NCBI GenBank assembly: GCA_934045075.1
Contig: OW203732.1
Span: 20,067,889 to 20,131,888 of the forward strand
Direction of reading: 5' to 3'
Length of the DNA: 64,000 nt
Source of the DNA: Yponomeuta sedellus
Lineage: Eukaryota; Arthropoda; Insecta; Lepidoptera; Yponomeutidae
Positions within the stretch are counted from its first letter, which is position 1. Every line of letters begins with the position of its first letter. Made by a program: the position numbers and the translations under genes. This document shows, in pieces, positions 1 through 10,068 of this stretch. Below the pieces are notes generated by a model. That model was given only the letters and a program-made list of their open reading frames with translations. It had not been told where the DNA came from and did not search any database.

Positions 1-950
1 CCACGATAAAAAAAAAGTCAATTTCAAGATCTAACCTAAAAAATTACTTAGTGTGTATTTAGTAATTTTTCGATACGAAATGATGGGCGATGATGTGACA
101 ACTTGGAAACCAATGAAACTGCAGTATTGCTTCGTGAACAGATTGAACAAAATTGAGTAGAGAGAAATAAATTTGACACTACACAAAGTTTTTTTACGTT
201 ACGCAAGGCAAGCCACACAACATAAGTATCAGGGTTACCATACTTTATACTTACCATTATAAATAACCTTGAAAAAGTAGCTACAAAAGTAACAAACTGG
301 CAGCAAAAACACTCCGAACGCAGATAAAGGCTTTGCCAACACAAAATGCATTTAAAAAAAGGAACAACTACATACATAAGGGATGATGAATTTAACTAAG
401 CTGATTTAATTGTATAAAAGAAAAACATCTTTGCAGATGTTAAAAAAATACAGAAACTGTTTTTTAACATGGCCCTGGCAATACTAAAATGACATTTGTT
501 TGTAACTATGTTTTTTTAGGATATTAGGCAAAAGAAAACATATTGTGAGCCTCGTTGTTTCGTCACTTCCGGTAAAAATATTTTAGACTTTAAAATTTAA
601 AAAATATAAGAAATCGTGCGTGTTTCAGAAAATAAAAAAATATGGGTCGTTTTATTTTGTATCTAGTTTCCTTTAAGACAATAAAAAACGTATGCTAAAA
701 AAAATGAAATGTTGTCAATTCCAGCTTGTATGAATTCGTCCTTAAAGATACTTAGCAACCGGCGGGGATGCGCGCCCGCCCGCTCCGTAACACCTTCGGA
801 TACAGATTTATGGCGTCGTAAATAATAAGTATCCAATAACTGTCGACTTCGCAACCTGTTTTAACGCAACCCGCATATCCGGGCTCACTTGCGGGAGGAT
901 ACAGCCGTAGTTGTAGAATTGGCAGGTTACACTCTGTTGATATTTGTTAA
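1..950. other. Unassigned AT-rich sequence
   Basis: No coding region, RNA gene or recognisable mobile element was identified. A short GC-rich patch lies near 755-795. The open frames present are short and unlike any protein I know. Confidence 0.5.
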
Positions 951-1006
<56 letters not shown>

Positions 1007-1413
1007 ATAGCTAGGTAGATAGATAGATAGATAGGTAGGTAGGAAGGTAGGCAGGTAGGTAAGTAGGTAGGTAGGTAGGTAGGTGATAGGTAGGTAGGTA
1101 GGTAGGTAGGTAGGTAGGTAGGTAGGTAGGTAGGCAGATAGATAGGTAGGTAGGTACATAGGTAAGTACATAGGTAGGTAGATAGGTAGTTAGGTAGGTA
1201 AGTAGGTAGGTAGGTAAGTAGGTAGGTAGGTAGGTAGGTAGGTAGGTAGGTAGGTAGGTAGGTAGGTAGGTAGGTAGGTAGGTAGGTAGGCAGATAGATA
1301 GATAGGTAGGTACATAGGTAAGTACATAGGTAGGTACATAGGTAGTTAGGTAGGTAAGTAGGTAGGTAGGTAAGTAGGTAGGTAGGTAGGTAGGTTAGTT
1401 AGATACGTAGATA
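951..1413. repeat. Compound (GATA)n/(GGTA)n microsatellite
   Basis: A tract of TAGA units passes into TAGG units with interspersed AAGTAGG, CATAGG and GTTAGG variants. Two long variant-rich blocks, near 1132-1221 and 1288-1379, share the same order of variants, so a ~157-bp block was duplicated inside the tract. The translated open frame here is only the repeat read as codons (Tyr-Leu-Pro-Thr) and is not a gene. Confidence 0.95.
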
Positions 1414-1664
1414 TTTTTTTTTAAAATGCACGGCACGTTGAAGCACGGCAATAACTTAGAAAACAAAATTATTCGTACAGTCGCACTAACATCCAAACAT
1501 CTAGAATCTTGTCACATTAACCTCTTCTAGCCTGACGTATGAGAAATTGACTGTTTTGACTTTGACTAGGCACTAAAGTGCGTACATGTTAATTCGCGTG
1601 ACTGTACATACCCTAATCAAACCCATTACCTCTCTGATGTAAGGCCAACATTTTTATATGTATT

Positions 1665-2012
1665 CATTATCATCACCGAGGGCCACGGGTCTCTTCCCTG
1701 AGGAAGGTATAGGCCATACTCCACCACGGGGGCCAGTTTCAGATCGGTAGAGGTTTGCAAGACTAGTGACTGGTATTACTGTCAGAAGTTTTCAAGCCGC
1801 CCTAAGGCCTCTGACTTGGCTTAATGACTGCCGTCTATCGACGGCAGCCGGCACCAACTGCTTAACGTGCCTTGCAAAGCACGGAATCACTCGGGAAAAT
1901 GCCACTAGCGTTAGTCATAGACGGTTTACCCATCTATGCACTGATCGCACCCTGTGTTGCTTAACCTTCGAGATCGTTTAAGATTAGTCAGGCAGCCGGG
2001 GCTATGAGCGAT
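1665..2012 (-). mobile_element. 5S-rRNA-headed SINE, full length
   Basis: Read on the minus strand, the head (about 2012 down to 1905) resembles the 3' half of eukaryotic 5S rRNA: a GGTTAAGCAAC box A, a GGGTGCG-like intermediate element and a box C of the GATGGGT type. It is followed by a conserved body (variable site, CACGTTAAGC, TTGGTGCCGGCTG) and a tail with TCCACCACGGGGGCC and GGTCTCTTCC read on plus, ending in ATGATGA repeats. This copy belongs to the subfamily with the closer 5S match (GATC-CGAAGGTTAAGCAAC). The family recurs throughout the window. Confidence 0.8.
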
Positions 2013-2231
2013 TATATGTACTATGTAATGGTTTATGTAAGTATATTATTTTTAAGTATAAGTATGTATATCAATATTCATATTTGCCCCAACTACCCGT
2101 CTTACTTTGCCTTCAGCAACTCTATAGTCATCACAGGTTGTCTGGAAGAAATTGCTCTAAGCAATTGCCACAATTGGCCGATTGATTATGCGATTGACTG
2201 TGAGTTTAGAATTTTTTTATGTTTGTTTTTT

Positions 2232-2472
2232 CATACATACCTACATAATCTCGCGCCTGTATCTCAGAGGCGTAGGCCAAGACCAGGGACTGCCACTTGC
2301 CACGATCCTGACAGATCACCTTCGCTTCATCAACGTTCATAAGTCGTTGCATGCACGCACGCCGGTTCCGGGTACTTCTATTTTCCCTTTTGCTAATACA
2401 TCCCCCTATTTGGTCAATGTATGCCCACCTGGGACGTTCCTTACCAGCCCTTCCACTCAAATTCGCTGGTGT
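2232..2472 (-). pseudogene. RTE-like LINE C-terminal fragment
   Basis: On the minus strand this encodes the C-terminus of a non-LTR retrotransposon polyprotein: a SGRAGK(E/G)RPR start, then IDQIG, then NRRACMQRLMNVDEAK and a DRGKWQSLV end. Those motifs are typical of insect RTE-like endonuclease/reverse-transcriptase C-termini. The end of the element lies in TATG repeats (plus: CATACATACC) near 2232. It is 5'-truncated and has no RT domain. Two further copies lie at 16861-17075 and 33945-34100. Confidence 0.7.
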
Positions 2473-2592
2473 ACAAGAAAGAATATTGTTATTATATCTT
2501 ATTTTATGCCACACCTGGCAATAAAGTGGCTTTTACGCACGCTGCGCGTACGGAAAAAGCCGCTTTCTGGCCAAGTGTAGACATAAAAAGAT

Positions 2593-2720
2593 GTACACAA
2601 CACGGGAGGTAATAAAGAAAGCTCTCGATCGCATATTTACGTCCTTCGCTTGCAGCTCGGGCCGCAAACTTCTGCGATCTCGGCCTTTCTTTGTATTACC
2701 ACCCTAGTTGTGTAATGTAC
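2593..2720. repeat. Short hairpin element (MITE-like)
   Basis: The first ~40 bp (ACACAACACGGGAGGTAATA, then AAGAAAG and a GATCGCA block) recur inverted in the last ~45 bp, ending GTTGTGTAATGTAC. The whole 128 bp can fold on itself. The class is unknown and no target-site duplication was confirmed. Confidence 0.5.
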
Positions 2721-2722
2721 TA

Positions 2723-3466
2723 TTACCGACGCGCTGCCAAATCACCAAATCTTATGTTTTAAACAGAACAAATAAACATCCAATCGGTCTAGTACTGTAT
2801 ATGAAATAGTTCTACTAACATCGCACGAACTACTGACTTTGTCGTTTGCGCACTTCAGATAACCATAAGAGCCATTTTGAACGCTATCCCGATGTAAATA
2901 AGACGATAAAACGACTTACTTCAAAGTGCTACGCCGCCCTCGTAGCGCGTCTACGGACTTGCTACGGCGTAGCGGTCGTAGCACAATGAGATGCCATCTC
3001 CGCCATTTAAAAAACGATCAGTAATTTATAATTTTTTTTTATTATTAAATTCTTCTTTTGTACAATGTGTTTAATGCCCTTATCATTATACTTAACAAAA
3101 TTAAATGAACAGTCTAGATATTATCGTATTGTGAAGACTTGGGCTGAGAAACTTATCGTTAAATATTATGAGTATATTACGTAGAGTTGTTTATACAAAT
3201 CTTACTTTATCTATGTGTACTACTCAGTTACAAAGAAAATACAGATTGATCAGGTGTCCACTGTACCAGATTTGATAATTTTTTTCTGTTAACTTTTACA
3301 GGTACTGTCGTAAAATAGCATCGCTAAAATTTAGTATCAATAATTATGTTGAAAATTTGTAAATACCGCATTTAATTTGAATAGTAAGAAATTAGAACAC
3401 TACAATTTAATTATTAAATTTAAGTTATCATTCAAAAACAAAACAAATAAATTGACAATTGTGTTT
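2723..3466. other. Unassigned AT-rich sequence
   Basis: Nothing coding is recognised. A GC-richer patch at about 2925-2990 has repeated CTACG(C/G) motifs and may be a fragment of an unknown element. Confidence 0.4.
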
Positions 3467-3618
3467 TTTTATGTAGTCTACAAACGCTCCACTGCAAAGT
3501 GCAAGCCTTCTCTCAGACAGAGAGAGTGTGAGCTTAATTACAAGCGTTGATGTTGAAAATCGAACCTGATTTTTCGTTTCGAAGTGCATTGTTTACCCAC
3601 TAGGCTACTTCCAGTACC
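3467..3618 (-). mobile_element. tRNA-like SINE fragment
   Basis: On minus, a tRNA-like head (a TAGTGGGTAAACAATG-type A-box region and a degenerate B box with GGTTCGATT) is followed by the CTCTCTGTCTGAGAGAAGG and CAGTGGAGCG segment found in the 3' part of other tRNA-like SINEs here (34268, 50690). The copy is degenerate. Confidence 0.55.
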
Positions 3619-3656
3619 AGTAGTCAAACGTTAAAAAGTATATTAGTATATCTTAA

Positions 3657-4455
3657 TGATTCGCGAAACTCATACATAGTTGTATATTAAACGGGTCCAA
3701 TCGCAATTATTTATTATAGTCTGTAAAATATAGCTTGAGCTCCGCAACAGCTGTCATGGAAATGGCGTCCATGAAGTTTTGCATTTTTTCACAAAATATT
3801 TGTACTGCGAAAACTCGGTACTTACTGCACAGATAGTGATGTCTAACCAGTACGGTAACTGCATATTACAAACTATCGATGATTTCATGATGGATGATCT
3901 AAACTGCAGGTTTACTATTGGAATTGAAGTTTATTTGTTTGAAAAGCATTATCAAATTTAATTACAATTAAAATAATCATAATTTGAGCAAATAAACCTC
4001 TTCTTTTCCTCTCTCCTCTACTCTAAAGGGTGAACATTGTTTTAGTTAACAATTTAACAATATACTCGTGTTACTGTGATGTTAGTTACTCTGATTCAGA
4101 ATTCGAATCATAAAACGATTTTAGGATGTACCCCTCTACTTGAATAAAACTTTGTAAAGCAATATTTCTCGTGTTTGATTTCATATTTCCAACTTCTCGA
4201 AATTCTTCTTTCCATCGAGTCATCAACTCGCTTTATGTGACATTTGCTGTCGACATCGTCCTATCCCTAGCCCTGTCACTGTGACCGCTGTCGTGGAGCT
4301 CAAGCTATGTTTTACAGACTGTAGGTACAACGTAATTACCTTACTGCCCGACGATTCGGCAGCGCTACAGTTGCCGTAGTCTCTGGTAGACCCCCCAAAC
4401 CGAGACCGCGGCAACTGTAATGCTGCCGTAACGGCGGGAAATATATAACTATGAA
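3657..4455. mobile_element. Fold-back element with internal hairpin
   Basis: A ~36-bp block at 3719-3754 (TCTGTAAAATATAGCTTGAG and on) is repeated inverted at 4282-4318. The outer flanks also pair: ACATAGTTGTATATTAA near 3675 and AAATATATAACTATG near 4440. Inside the right half, 4357-4430 is a second hairpin with CGGCAGCG and GTTGCCG arms. The same outer and inner motifs occur in the element at 30663-30854, so this is a family. About 520 bp of unrelated AT-rich sequence separates the 36-bp arms. Confidence 0.55.
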
Positions 4456-4470
4456 AAAGTATAGTGTACT

Positions 4471-5154
4471 TTATTCTACCAACATTACGAAACTGACCAA
4501 AGATTACGTTTAAGACCGCTCCGCGGCTAGGCAATATTTTTCCTAACTGATATGAAATAATAAGTAGCATAATATATGTTGTCTATGTTAGATGATTTAT
4601 GAAGCATCTGAGTGGTCACTTAGTACCTGTAGCGATACTCGTTAGTATCACTACAGGTACTAATGCTACTCGTGAAAGAGCTACTAGCTACTATAATGTT
4701 GGAGTTGCCACTACAGCGCGATATTGAAATCGTTTTCAATATTTTGAGGGAATACTCGTATTTTTGTGGGTTGTGGTTTGAATATTTTCGTGGGACGAAA
4801 GGGCACTTGCTAAAAATCAGCGCTTTGGGCGAGTGCTCACAGCACAATGCTGAGCTCGCTGCCTTTTGCAGCAACAGGGACACACCGCGACTTATGTGAG
4901 TTAAGATTTTTATTATTATTTTTTTGTTTTTTTTAATGCCCATATTTATAGTACGTATGTTTAAAGATTTTATTTTGTAATTCTGTGTGTGTTTCTGTTG
5001 ATGTAATAAATAGTTTCTTGTTCTTATTTTTTACGTTTTTTTATACAGTGTATAGAAAGACTCACAGGGAACAGGATTCCTCTCAGAGAGAGTATGGGCT
5101 TAATTACCACGCGTGTCCCCTGTAGAAACTTATTATTTTACAAACAATTTAAAT
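4471..5154. other. Unassigned sequence with a perfect-armed hairpin
   Basis: No gene is recognised. A short hairpin sits at 4621-4661, with outer arms AGTACCTGTAG/CTACAGGTACT and an inner GATAC/GTATC step. Near 5070-5110 a CTCTCAGAGAGAGTATGGGC block matches the 3' part of the tRNA-like SINEs. Confidence 0.45.
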
Positions 5155-5335
5155 GGGAAATTTTGTGAAAATAATTTGATGTTTGTTTACTCAATCACGC
5201 AATAATAGCTGAACGGATTTACATCAAACTTGGCGTACAGATAGACAAAGATCTGATTTAATAATTGGTATCCCGACAAACGTTCCCGTGGAACAATTTC
5301 TAAAGCGAGCAAAGCCGCGCCTTAAAGCTAGTCCG
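5155..5335 (+). repeat. Interspersed repeat ending in GCTAGT
   Basis: The text has the phrase order of a repeat widespread in Lepidoptera: TGTTTGTTTACTC, CTGAACGGATTTACATCAAA, a CAGATAGAC step, a GCGCCTTAAA step, then GCTAGT. A relative with the same plan lies at 17332-17527. The class is not settled; the CTAGT end would suit a Helitron-like element but no hairpin was confirmed. Confidence 0.45.
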
Positions 5336-5981
5336 AACTAAATGTAAAAGGAAGATATTAATGTCCTGCAAATTCGCCCCCGTAGGTGCGTAATAAATTC
5401 CGCAAAAAACAATTCCCAAAGCCCTAACAAAAAACACGGACAAACATTCGCTAATACATCACATTTTTTGTCCTTGCCTGTCACCTGGACTTTTCTGGTC
5501 CCTCCAAGCCCTTAAAAGCGATTTGTCACTCCCCGGCCTACCAGTTATGACAGAAGTAAAATGCGCAGCAGGACGGAACCGGTTTTAACCAGTTCTGACC
5601 TGTTTATCTTCTTTGCGCCATTAAGCAACGGAAAAAGGCCTACTCATTATTATTATTGCTTTAATCTCGTTAGTCTTGCAAGTAATTTTTTAAGGAATTT
5701 ATAATTATTGTTATTTTTTCAAAAATTGTAGATTCGGAAAACTATAGGTTCTTTTTTTTAGACAATTCATGTTTTTTGTAAGACTGTTTGTTTTCGTATA
5801 AATAAAAAAAAAACTTTATCGTACCAGTAAAGATTGTACAATTGGGGGGGCTTAATTCTAAATAGTATTTTATTCTAGCCAACCAACAGGTGACGTGGAG
5901 AAGGTGGACCACTTAGGCCATGTGATGCAATTTTTTAAATTAAATTAAGTCTTTTTTTCGACCAACGCGGATCATACAAGC
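5336..5981. other. Unassigned sequence
   Basis: No gene or recognised repeat. It is AT-rich with short homopolymer runs. Confidence 0.4.
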
Positions 5982-6063
5982 TTGGAAATGAAATGAAAAG
6001 GTTTTATTCAAAGTAGCGCAGAAGCTGCGGCTTAATGAATGTTTCAATTCAAACTAGGTGACA
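5982..6063 (-). mobile_element. 3' end of a retroelement with TTTCA tail
   Basis: On minus the text ends in AATAAAACCTTTTCATTTCA after a CAGCTTCTGCGCTACTTTGA block. The same end, with a longer body, occurs at 53560-53760 and 59562-59735. It is probably a LINE or SINE 3' end; no coding part remains. Confidence 0.5.
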
Positions 6064-6164
6064 CTACAGTAGTGTTAATAAGTGAAATAAATATATTTAA
6101 TACTATAGGTAGTAATACAGGCAGACAAATCACATGAACCACTACTCAGTGGACCATATACTGC

Positions 6165-6335
6165 ATAAAAAAATGTGATTTGTCTAAAAAAATAAAAAAA
6201 AGGAAAAAAATATATATAATATATATATATTAATTATTAATTCATAAAAAAATGTGATTTGTCTAAAAAAATAAAAAAAAGGAAAAATATATATATAATA
6301 TATATATATTTTTAGACAAATCACATTTTTTTATT
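6165..6335. repeat. Direct plus inverted AT-rich repeats
   Basis: A ~60-bp block starting CATAAAAAAATGTGATTTGT is present at 6163-6228 and again at 6242-6300, each ending in a (TA)n run. Its first part then recurs inverted at about 6309-6333 (AGACAAATCACATTTTTTTA). AT palindromic expansion and slippage are the simplest origin. Confidence 0.7.
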
Positions 6336-6366
6336 AATGTGTAAGGTTTTCTTTTTCCTTTTTTTA

Positions 6367-6495
6367 TTTTTTTTTGCACGCCTGCCAAGTTTTCGTTATA
6401 CCTCCTGCGGTTGACTTGTACAAAATGCTTATGGCATTAAGTTCGCCGCATTGTACAATTTTATGGTGCAATAAAGTATTAATAATAATAATCAT
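6367..6495 (+). mobile_element. LINE 3' end with TAA-rich tail
   Basis: A TTGCACGCCTGCCAAG start, GGCATTAAGTTCGCC and TGCAATAAAGTATTAATAAT form a 3' end shared with 8110-8258 and 54596-54730. In Lepidoptera such GCATTAAGTCCGCC plus GCAATAAAG endings belong to non-LTR retrotransposons. No coding remains. Confidence 0.55.
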
Positions 6496-6754
6496 TGTAC
6501 AAAGTACGTCCTTTCATAACCTCCTATTCCACCCTGAAACTGTCCAAACTGGACTGCGCATCAATCATGCGCCGTCGCGGGTATTAAGTATTCTTTGTAT
6601 CGAATTATGACGACCAACGTGCACCTGGGTACCTTTTGTTGGACCGTAGGTGTTTTGGTCGGGTTCCGTTTTATTAAAAAGAGGAATATCTCAATGGGGG
6701 ATTTATTAGCAAAGAAGCTGGTGACATCAACGCAAAACAATGTCAATATTATTA
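6496..6754. other. Unassigned sequence
   Basis: Short open frames occur on both strands but none resembles a known protein. Confidence 0.35.
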
Positions 6755-6942
6755 TATTCTTTTTAATGCACTAACCCGTGCTAAGCACAATTTTAAAAAC
6801 CTATTTAGGGGCTAAAAATTCCACCCATGCCGGAATTCGAACCCGCGACCTCTGGCTCCCTGGCACGGATAGCCAGAAGTCGCGGGTTCGAATCCCAGCA
6901 TGGGTGGAATTTTTAGCCTCTAAATAGGTTTATAAAAATTAA
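6755..6942. mobile_element. Inverted pair of tRNA-like repeat fragments
   Basis: The left half (6755-6857) is a minus copy of the ~310-bp tRNA-like repeat: AACCTATTTAG, CACCCATGCCGG and the B-box complement. The right half (6858-6940) is a plus copy of the same segment. The arms, about 6795-6856 and 6869-6933, make a ~60-bp imperfect hairpin meeting at the anticodon region. It may be a fold-back recombination product. Confidence 0.7.
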
Positions 6943-6950
6943 ACTAAACC

Positions 6951-7262
6951 TAAAAATTGTTTAAATAAAATATTTGAGCCAGATCGCTGTCGGTCGGTAG
7001 AGTATCGAGAAGGCGGCATTGCCTCGCTGTACAGCGAGGCTTAATCTTTGGCCAAAGCAGGCACCAGCTCTAGGATACACAGGAGAGTTTGTGTATGCAT
7101 ATTCGTAGTGTTAAGTTAGCGGTAAGTTTAATTTAAAATAATTTATTTTATGTTTACCCGGTTCACGTCATATTCGGAGGTTAAGTAATAAATATGTTAA
7201 CTTAAAGACTGCATTTTACCTGAAGCTACCCCTTCAGAGTAACGACCCAAGAATGATCATAT
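6951..7262. other. Unassigned sequence
   Basis: Nothing is recognised apart from short matches to AT-rich flanks. A small self-complementary step, TGCCTCGCTGTACAGCGAGGC, spans about 7019-7039. Confidence 0.35.
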
Positions 7263-7580
7263 TGCTCGTGGCCTAGTGGAACCGGGAGATTTGAATTAAT
7301 TATTACTAGGTTAGGTAAGGTTACCAACAGGCTCGGTCAGGTGCTGGATGGGTGACCATCCCGTGACTACCTTTAGTAGCATTTTTCCGAGCGCTTCCGT
7401 GCTTCGCAAGGCACGTTATGACAGTGTTTCGCAATTCACGGTCCGTGATTCGCAAGGCACGTTCTTACAATCCTCCACCAACCCGGACTTGGCCCCCGTG
7501 GTGGAGTACGGCCTAAGCTTCCTGCGATGCAGGAAGAGACCCGTGCCCCAGCAGTGGGGACAAACAAGGGTTGATATCGA
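7263..7580 (+). mobile_element. 5S-headed SINE, diverged-head subfamily
   Basis: It begins GCTCGTGGCCTAG, passes a degenerate box A and a box C (CTGGATGGGTGACC), then TTTTTCCGAGCGCTTCCGTG and CGCAAGGCACG. It has lost most of the central body and ends with the LINE-like tail GTGGAGTACGGCC, GCAGGAAGAGACCCGTGCC and GGGTTGATA. The subfamily differs from the one at 1665 in the sequence upstream of box A. Confidence 0.75.
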
Positions 7581-7724
7581 GATCCGCAAACCACAAACTA
7601 CGATGATCATCATATTAAGGTTAAATAAATGAGTCCATTTACACATTATAGTAAAAATAAAATCAGTTACATTTTGGTAACACAACTGACTGTGACAACT
7701 ATTTTAAGAACTTTCTAACTTAAA

Positions 7725-7987
7725 AACCTATTTAGAGGCTAAAAATTTTTATGAGGCAATTTGCTTAAGTCATATGTCGCTGCCTGTACGTAATACAGAG
7801 AATATTGTAAAGAGGTTCGAAATTTCACTGATGCCGTGAGTCGCCCATTGGCTCAATTGGTAGAGCGCTGGTACGGATAGCCAGAGGTTGCGGGTTCGAA
7901 TCCCGGCATGGGTGAAATTTTTAGCCTCTAAATAGGTTTTTAAATTTGTTCCTTAGCACGGGTTAGTGCATTAAAAATAAAAATAGT
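7725..7987 (+). mobile_element. tRNA-like ~310-bp repeat, single copy
   Basis: It contains a cloverleaf-like 73-nt core beginning CGCCCATTGGCTCAATTGGT with B box GGGTTCGAATCCC and closing CATGGGTG. Upstream are a CGCTGCCTGTACGTAATACA block and a TTTCACTGATGCCG step. Downstream come TTAGCCTCTAAATAGG and AGCACGGGTTAGTGCATTAA. Confidence 0.75.
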
Positions 7988-8109
7988 GTAACTTTCTAAC
8001 TATTAAGTATTATTTTATTTATTTAAATTGTAGAACATTACAGTACATATGACTATTTCGTTTTACAATTAGCGACTATTTTAAGATTATTAAGATTTAT
8101 CATGCTCAC

Positions 8110-8258
8110 TTTTACATAAAAACATATTATTTTGCACTACCTGCCAATCTTGTCTCCAAAACTTAGGTTAGCTGGTAGATAATGCTAAGTAGCATTAAGC
8201 TCGCCTAAGTGCAAATTTTTAATGCAGTAAAGATTTTTTATAATAATAATAAAATTAT
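8110..8258 (+). mobile_element. LINE 3' end, Penelope insertion target
   Basis: A CACTACCTGCCAATCTTG step, AGCATTAAGCTCGCC and an AATGCAGTAAAG end with a TAATAATAAT tail match 6367-6495 and 54596-54730. The Penelope-like element at 8259 sits directly in the TAA-rich tail, with TAATAATAAAATTAT on both sides (8244-8258 and 9562-9576). Confidence 0.55.
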
Positions 8259-9561
8259 TTTCTAAGGTTAACACGAGCAGTAGACATAATTAAAACTGTT
8301 TTTATACGGATTTATGCTCGTTTATTACATTTTTTACAATGTTCCAACGTTTCGGCACTTTTTCAGGTGCCGTGGTCCCGGATGACTGAGGTGACAGGTG
8401 TCTTTTAGAAATCATTAACGGTTAGTTTACTACCCTCGGCAAAAATTACAAAGGTTAATTATGAAGTTACGTTCCAAAATAGACAAACCAATTATTTTTT
8501 ATATAAAGTCAACAATATTGATTATTAGTAATTGAAGTTAAAATTAAATTTATAAATTAATTACTTTATATGAACTTAAAGATACTGATTATTTATTGAA
8601 ATTAAATTTATTTTTATTACTTATTCTACAGTCACAATTCTAGCAAGGGGGTCTCATGCACTTAAGCACTGGTTCCCATGCTACCGGTATGTTCCAACCA
8701 CGATCTGTGTTAAAATTTGGATGCCGGCGGATCTCTATTGCCTCGCGTATCATTCTAGGGAAGAAACGGTCTTCTCGGGCTAGAACTTTAACTTTATCGA
8801 AATGTATAAAGTGGTTGGTACCGCTAAGTGTATGCTCGCTGACTGCAGATCTACCAGAGCGCTCATGTTTCACATCAGCGATATGTTTTTTCAACCGCTC
8901 AGCTATGGTACGCTTCGTTTGACCAATGTACAAGGAACCACATTCACAGTCAAGCTTGTATACTCCTGCCTCTTGTAAGGGAATCCTGTGCTTGACACTT
9001 CGCATGAATTGGTGTATCTTTCTTGGCGGCTGGTAGATGGTTCTGATTGAGGCGCGTTTCAAAATACTCCCAATTTTGTCAGTCACTCCTCTCACGAAAG
9101 GCATGTAGGCTGGAACTCGACTGTGTCCGGTTTGACACGTCCTCCGCGACGGACACGAGGAACTTGCAGCTTGTTTGCACGAAGTACTCGTTTGACATGC
9201 TGGAGTTCCGCAGGTAGATGGTCCTTGTCGCAGATTTGGTGTGCGCTCTGTAAAAGAAATTTCCCAACGGTAGACAACTGACATATAAAGTAATTAGTTT
9301 ATAAATTTAATTTTAACTTCAATTACTAATAATCAATATTGTTGACTTTATATAAAAAATAATTGGTTTGTCTATTTTGGAACGTAACTTCATAATAAAC
9401 TTTTGTAACTTTTGCCGAGGGTAGTAAACTAACCATTAATGATTTCTAAAAGGCATCTGTCACCTCAGTCATCTGGGACCACGGTACCTGAAAAAGTGCC
9501 GAAACGTTGGAAAATTGTAAAAAATGTAATAAACGAGCATAAATCCGTATTAAAACAGTTT
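8259..9561 (-). mobile_element. Penelope-like element, 5'-truncated, inverted ends
   Basis: The element begins (on plus) TTTCTAAGGTTAACACGAGC and is flanked by a 15-bp duplication TAATAATAAAATTAT. Arms at about 8290-8575 and 9282-9561 are inverted copies: CTGTTTTTATACGG, TTTATGCTCGTTTATTACAT, CCAACGTTTCGGCAC and AATCAATATTGTTGAC. Inverted terminal copies joined to a GIY-YIG coding end are a known Penelope arrangement. The reverse transcriptase is missing. Related copies lie at 17695, 41650 and 44924. Confidence 0.85.
8640..9284 (-). CDS. Penelope GIY-YIG endonuclease C-terminal domain (5'-truncated ORF)
   Basis: The 214-residue frame carries the linker and GIY-YIG nuclease end of a Penelope-like polyprotein. 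From about residue 82 it reads PFVRGVTDKIGSILKR, typical of the connector after the RT thumb. The GIY-YIG core then reads GVYKLDCECGSLYIGQTKR (about 128-146), followed by RLKKH and an RSAVSEHTLSGTNH block with a conserved histidine. It ends with REAIEIRRHPNFNTDRGW. In the family this nuclease nicks target DNA for insertion. The upstream RT palm is absent, and the first ~75 residues, rich in Thr/Cys/Ser, look like read-through of a non-native junction. The frame is open to its stop near the left terminal copy. I infer a dead, 5'-truncated copy with an intact nuclease frame. Confidence 0.85.
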   Translation of the reverse strand: MSVVYRWEISFTERTPNLRQGPSTCGTPACQTSTSCKQAASSSCPSRRTCQTGHSRVPAYMPFVRGVTDKIGSILKRASIRTIYQPPRKIHQFMRSVKHRIPLQEAGVYKLDCECGSLYIGQTKRTIAERLKKHIADVKHERSGRSAVSEHTLSGTNHFIHFDKVKVLAREDRFFPRMIREAIEIRRHPNFNTDRGWNIPVAWEPVLKCMRPPC

Positions 9562-9576
9562 TAATAATAAAATTAT

Positions 9577-9984
9577 AAAAAGGTTATGATTTTTTAAATT
9601 GGTGGCGTTAATTAGCAACCCGAAGCGCCAACGTTGCGATTAGAGTTATGTTTTAGTACAAGAATTGATGTTGGAGAAACGCCTCTGGAGAAACGCCTGT
9701 GCATATTAAGTTAAATACTTTGTACCATTACTGCTGCAAGGTACCGTAAATCATTAAGCCTATTACGGACGTAATAGTATAATACTAGGTAGGTACAATT
9801 TGCACCGCCTTCATAAACTATGAGTAAGTATGCACCCGGAGTCTGGCGAGGGCATTAAGCCTAAGTAAGTACTGGCTTCGTTTTATAGTCCAGGGGCAGC
9901 TGGTTAAAGAAGGAAGTTTTGATTTAATTACCGATTTACACATCGTGATGAAACCTGACTTTCTAATGTGTTCAAATAACATAG
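9577..9984. other. Unassigned sequence
   Basis: No gene or known repeat is recognised. GCCTCTGGAGAAACGCCT is a short local duplication near 9680. Confidence 0.35.
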
Positions 9985-10068
9985 CGCCTGAAATTGCCAA
10001 ACTGCGGTGTGCACGCGTGGGTCCATACTTTCTCTCTAAGAGAAAGCCTGTGCCATACAGTGGGACAG
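9985..10068 (+). mobile_element. 3' fragment of tRNA-like SINE (CACGCGTGG type)
   Basis: GAAATTGCCAAACTGCGGTG, CACGCGTGG, CTCTCTAAGAGAAAGCCTGT and CAGTGGGACA match the 3' part of the SINE complete at 34268-34655. Confidence 0.6.

Noticed and set aside
947..1171. Protein of Tyr-Leu-Pro-Thr repeats
   Set aside because: It is the (GGTA)n microsatellite read as codons, with similar frames on other registers.
8325..8375. Hammerhead ribozyme in Penelope termini
   Set aside because: Penelope elements are known to carry hammerheads, and CCTGAAAAAGTGCCGAAACG (minus strand) recalls the CUGANGA...GAAA core. But the conserved G of CUGANGA is A, and GGCAC/GTGCC pairs across the motif so stem II cannot form. 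A covariance-model search would decide.
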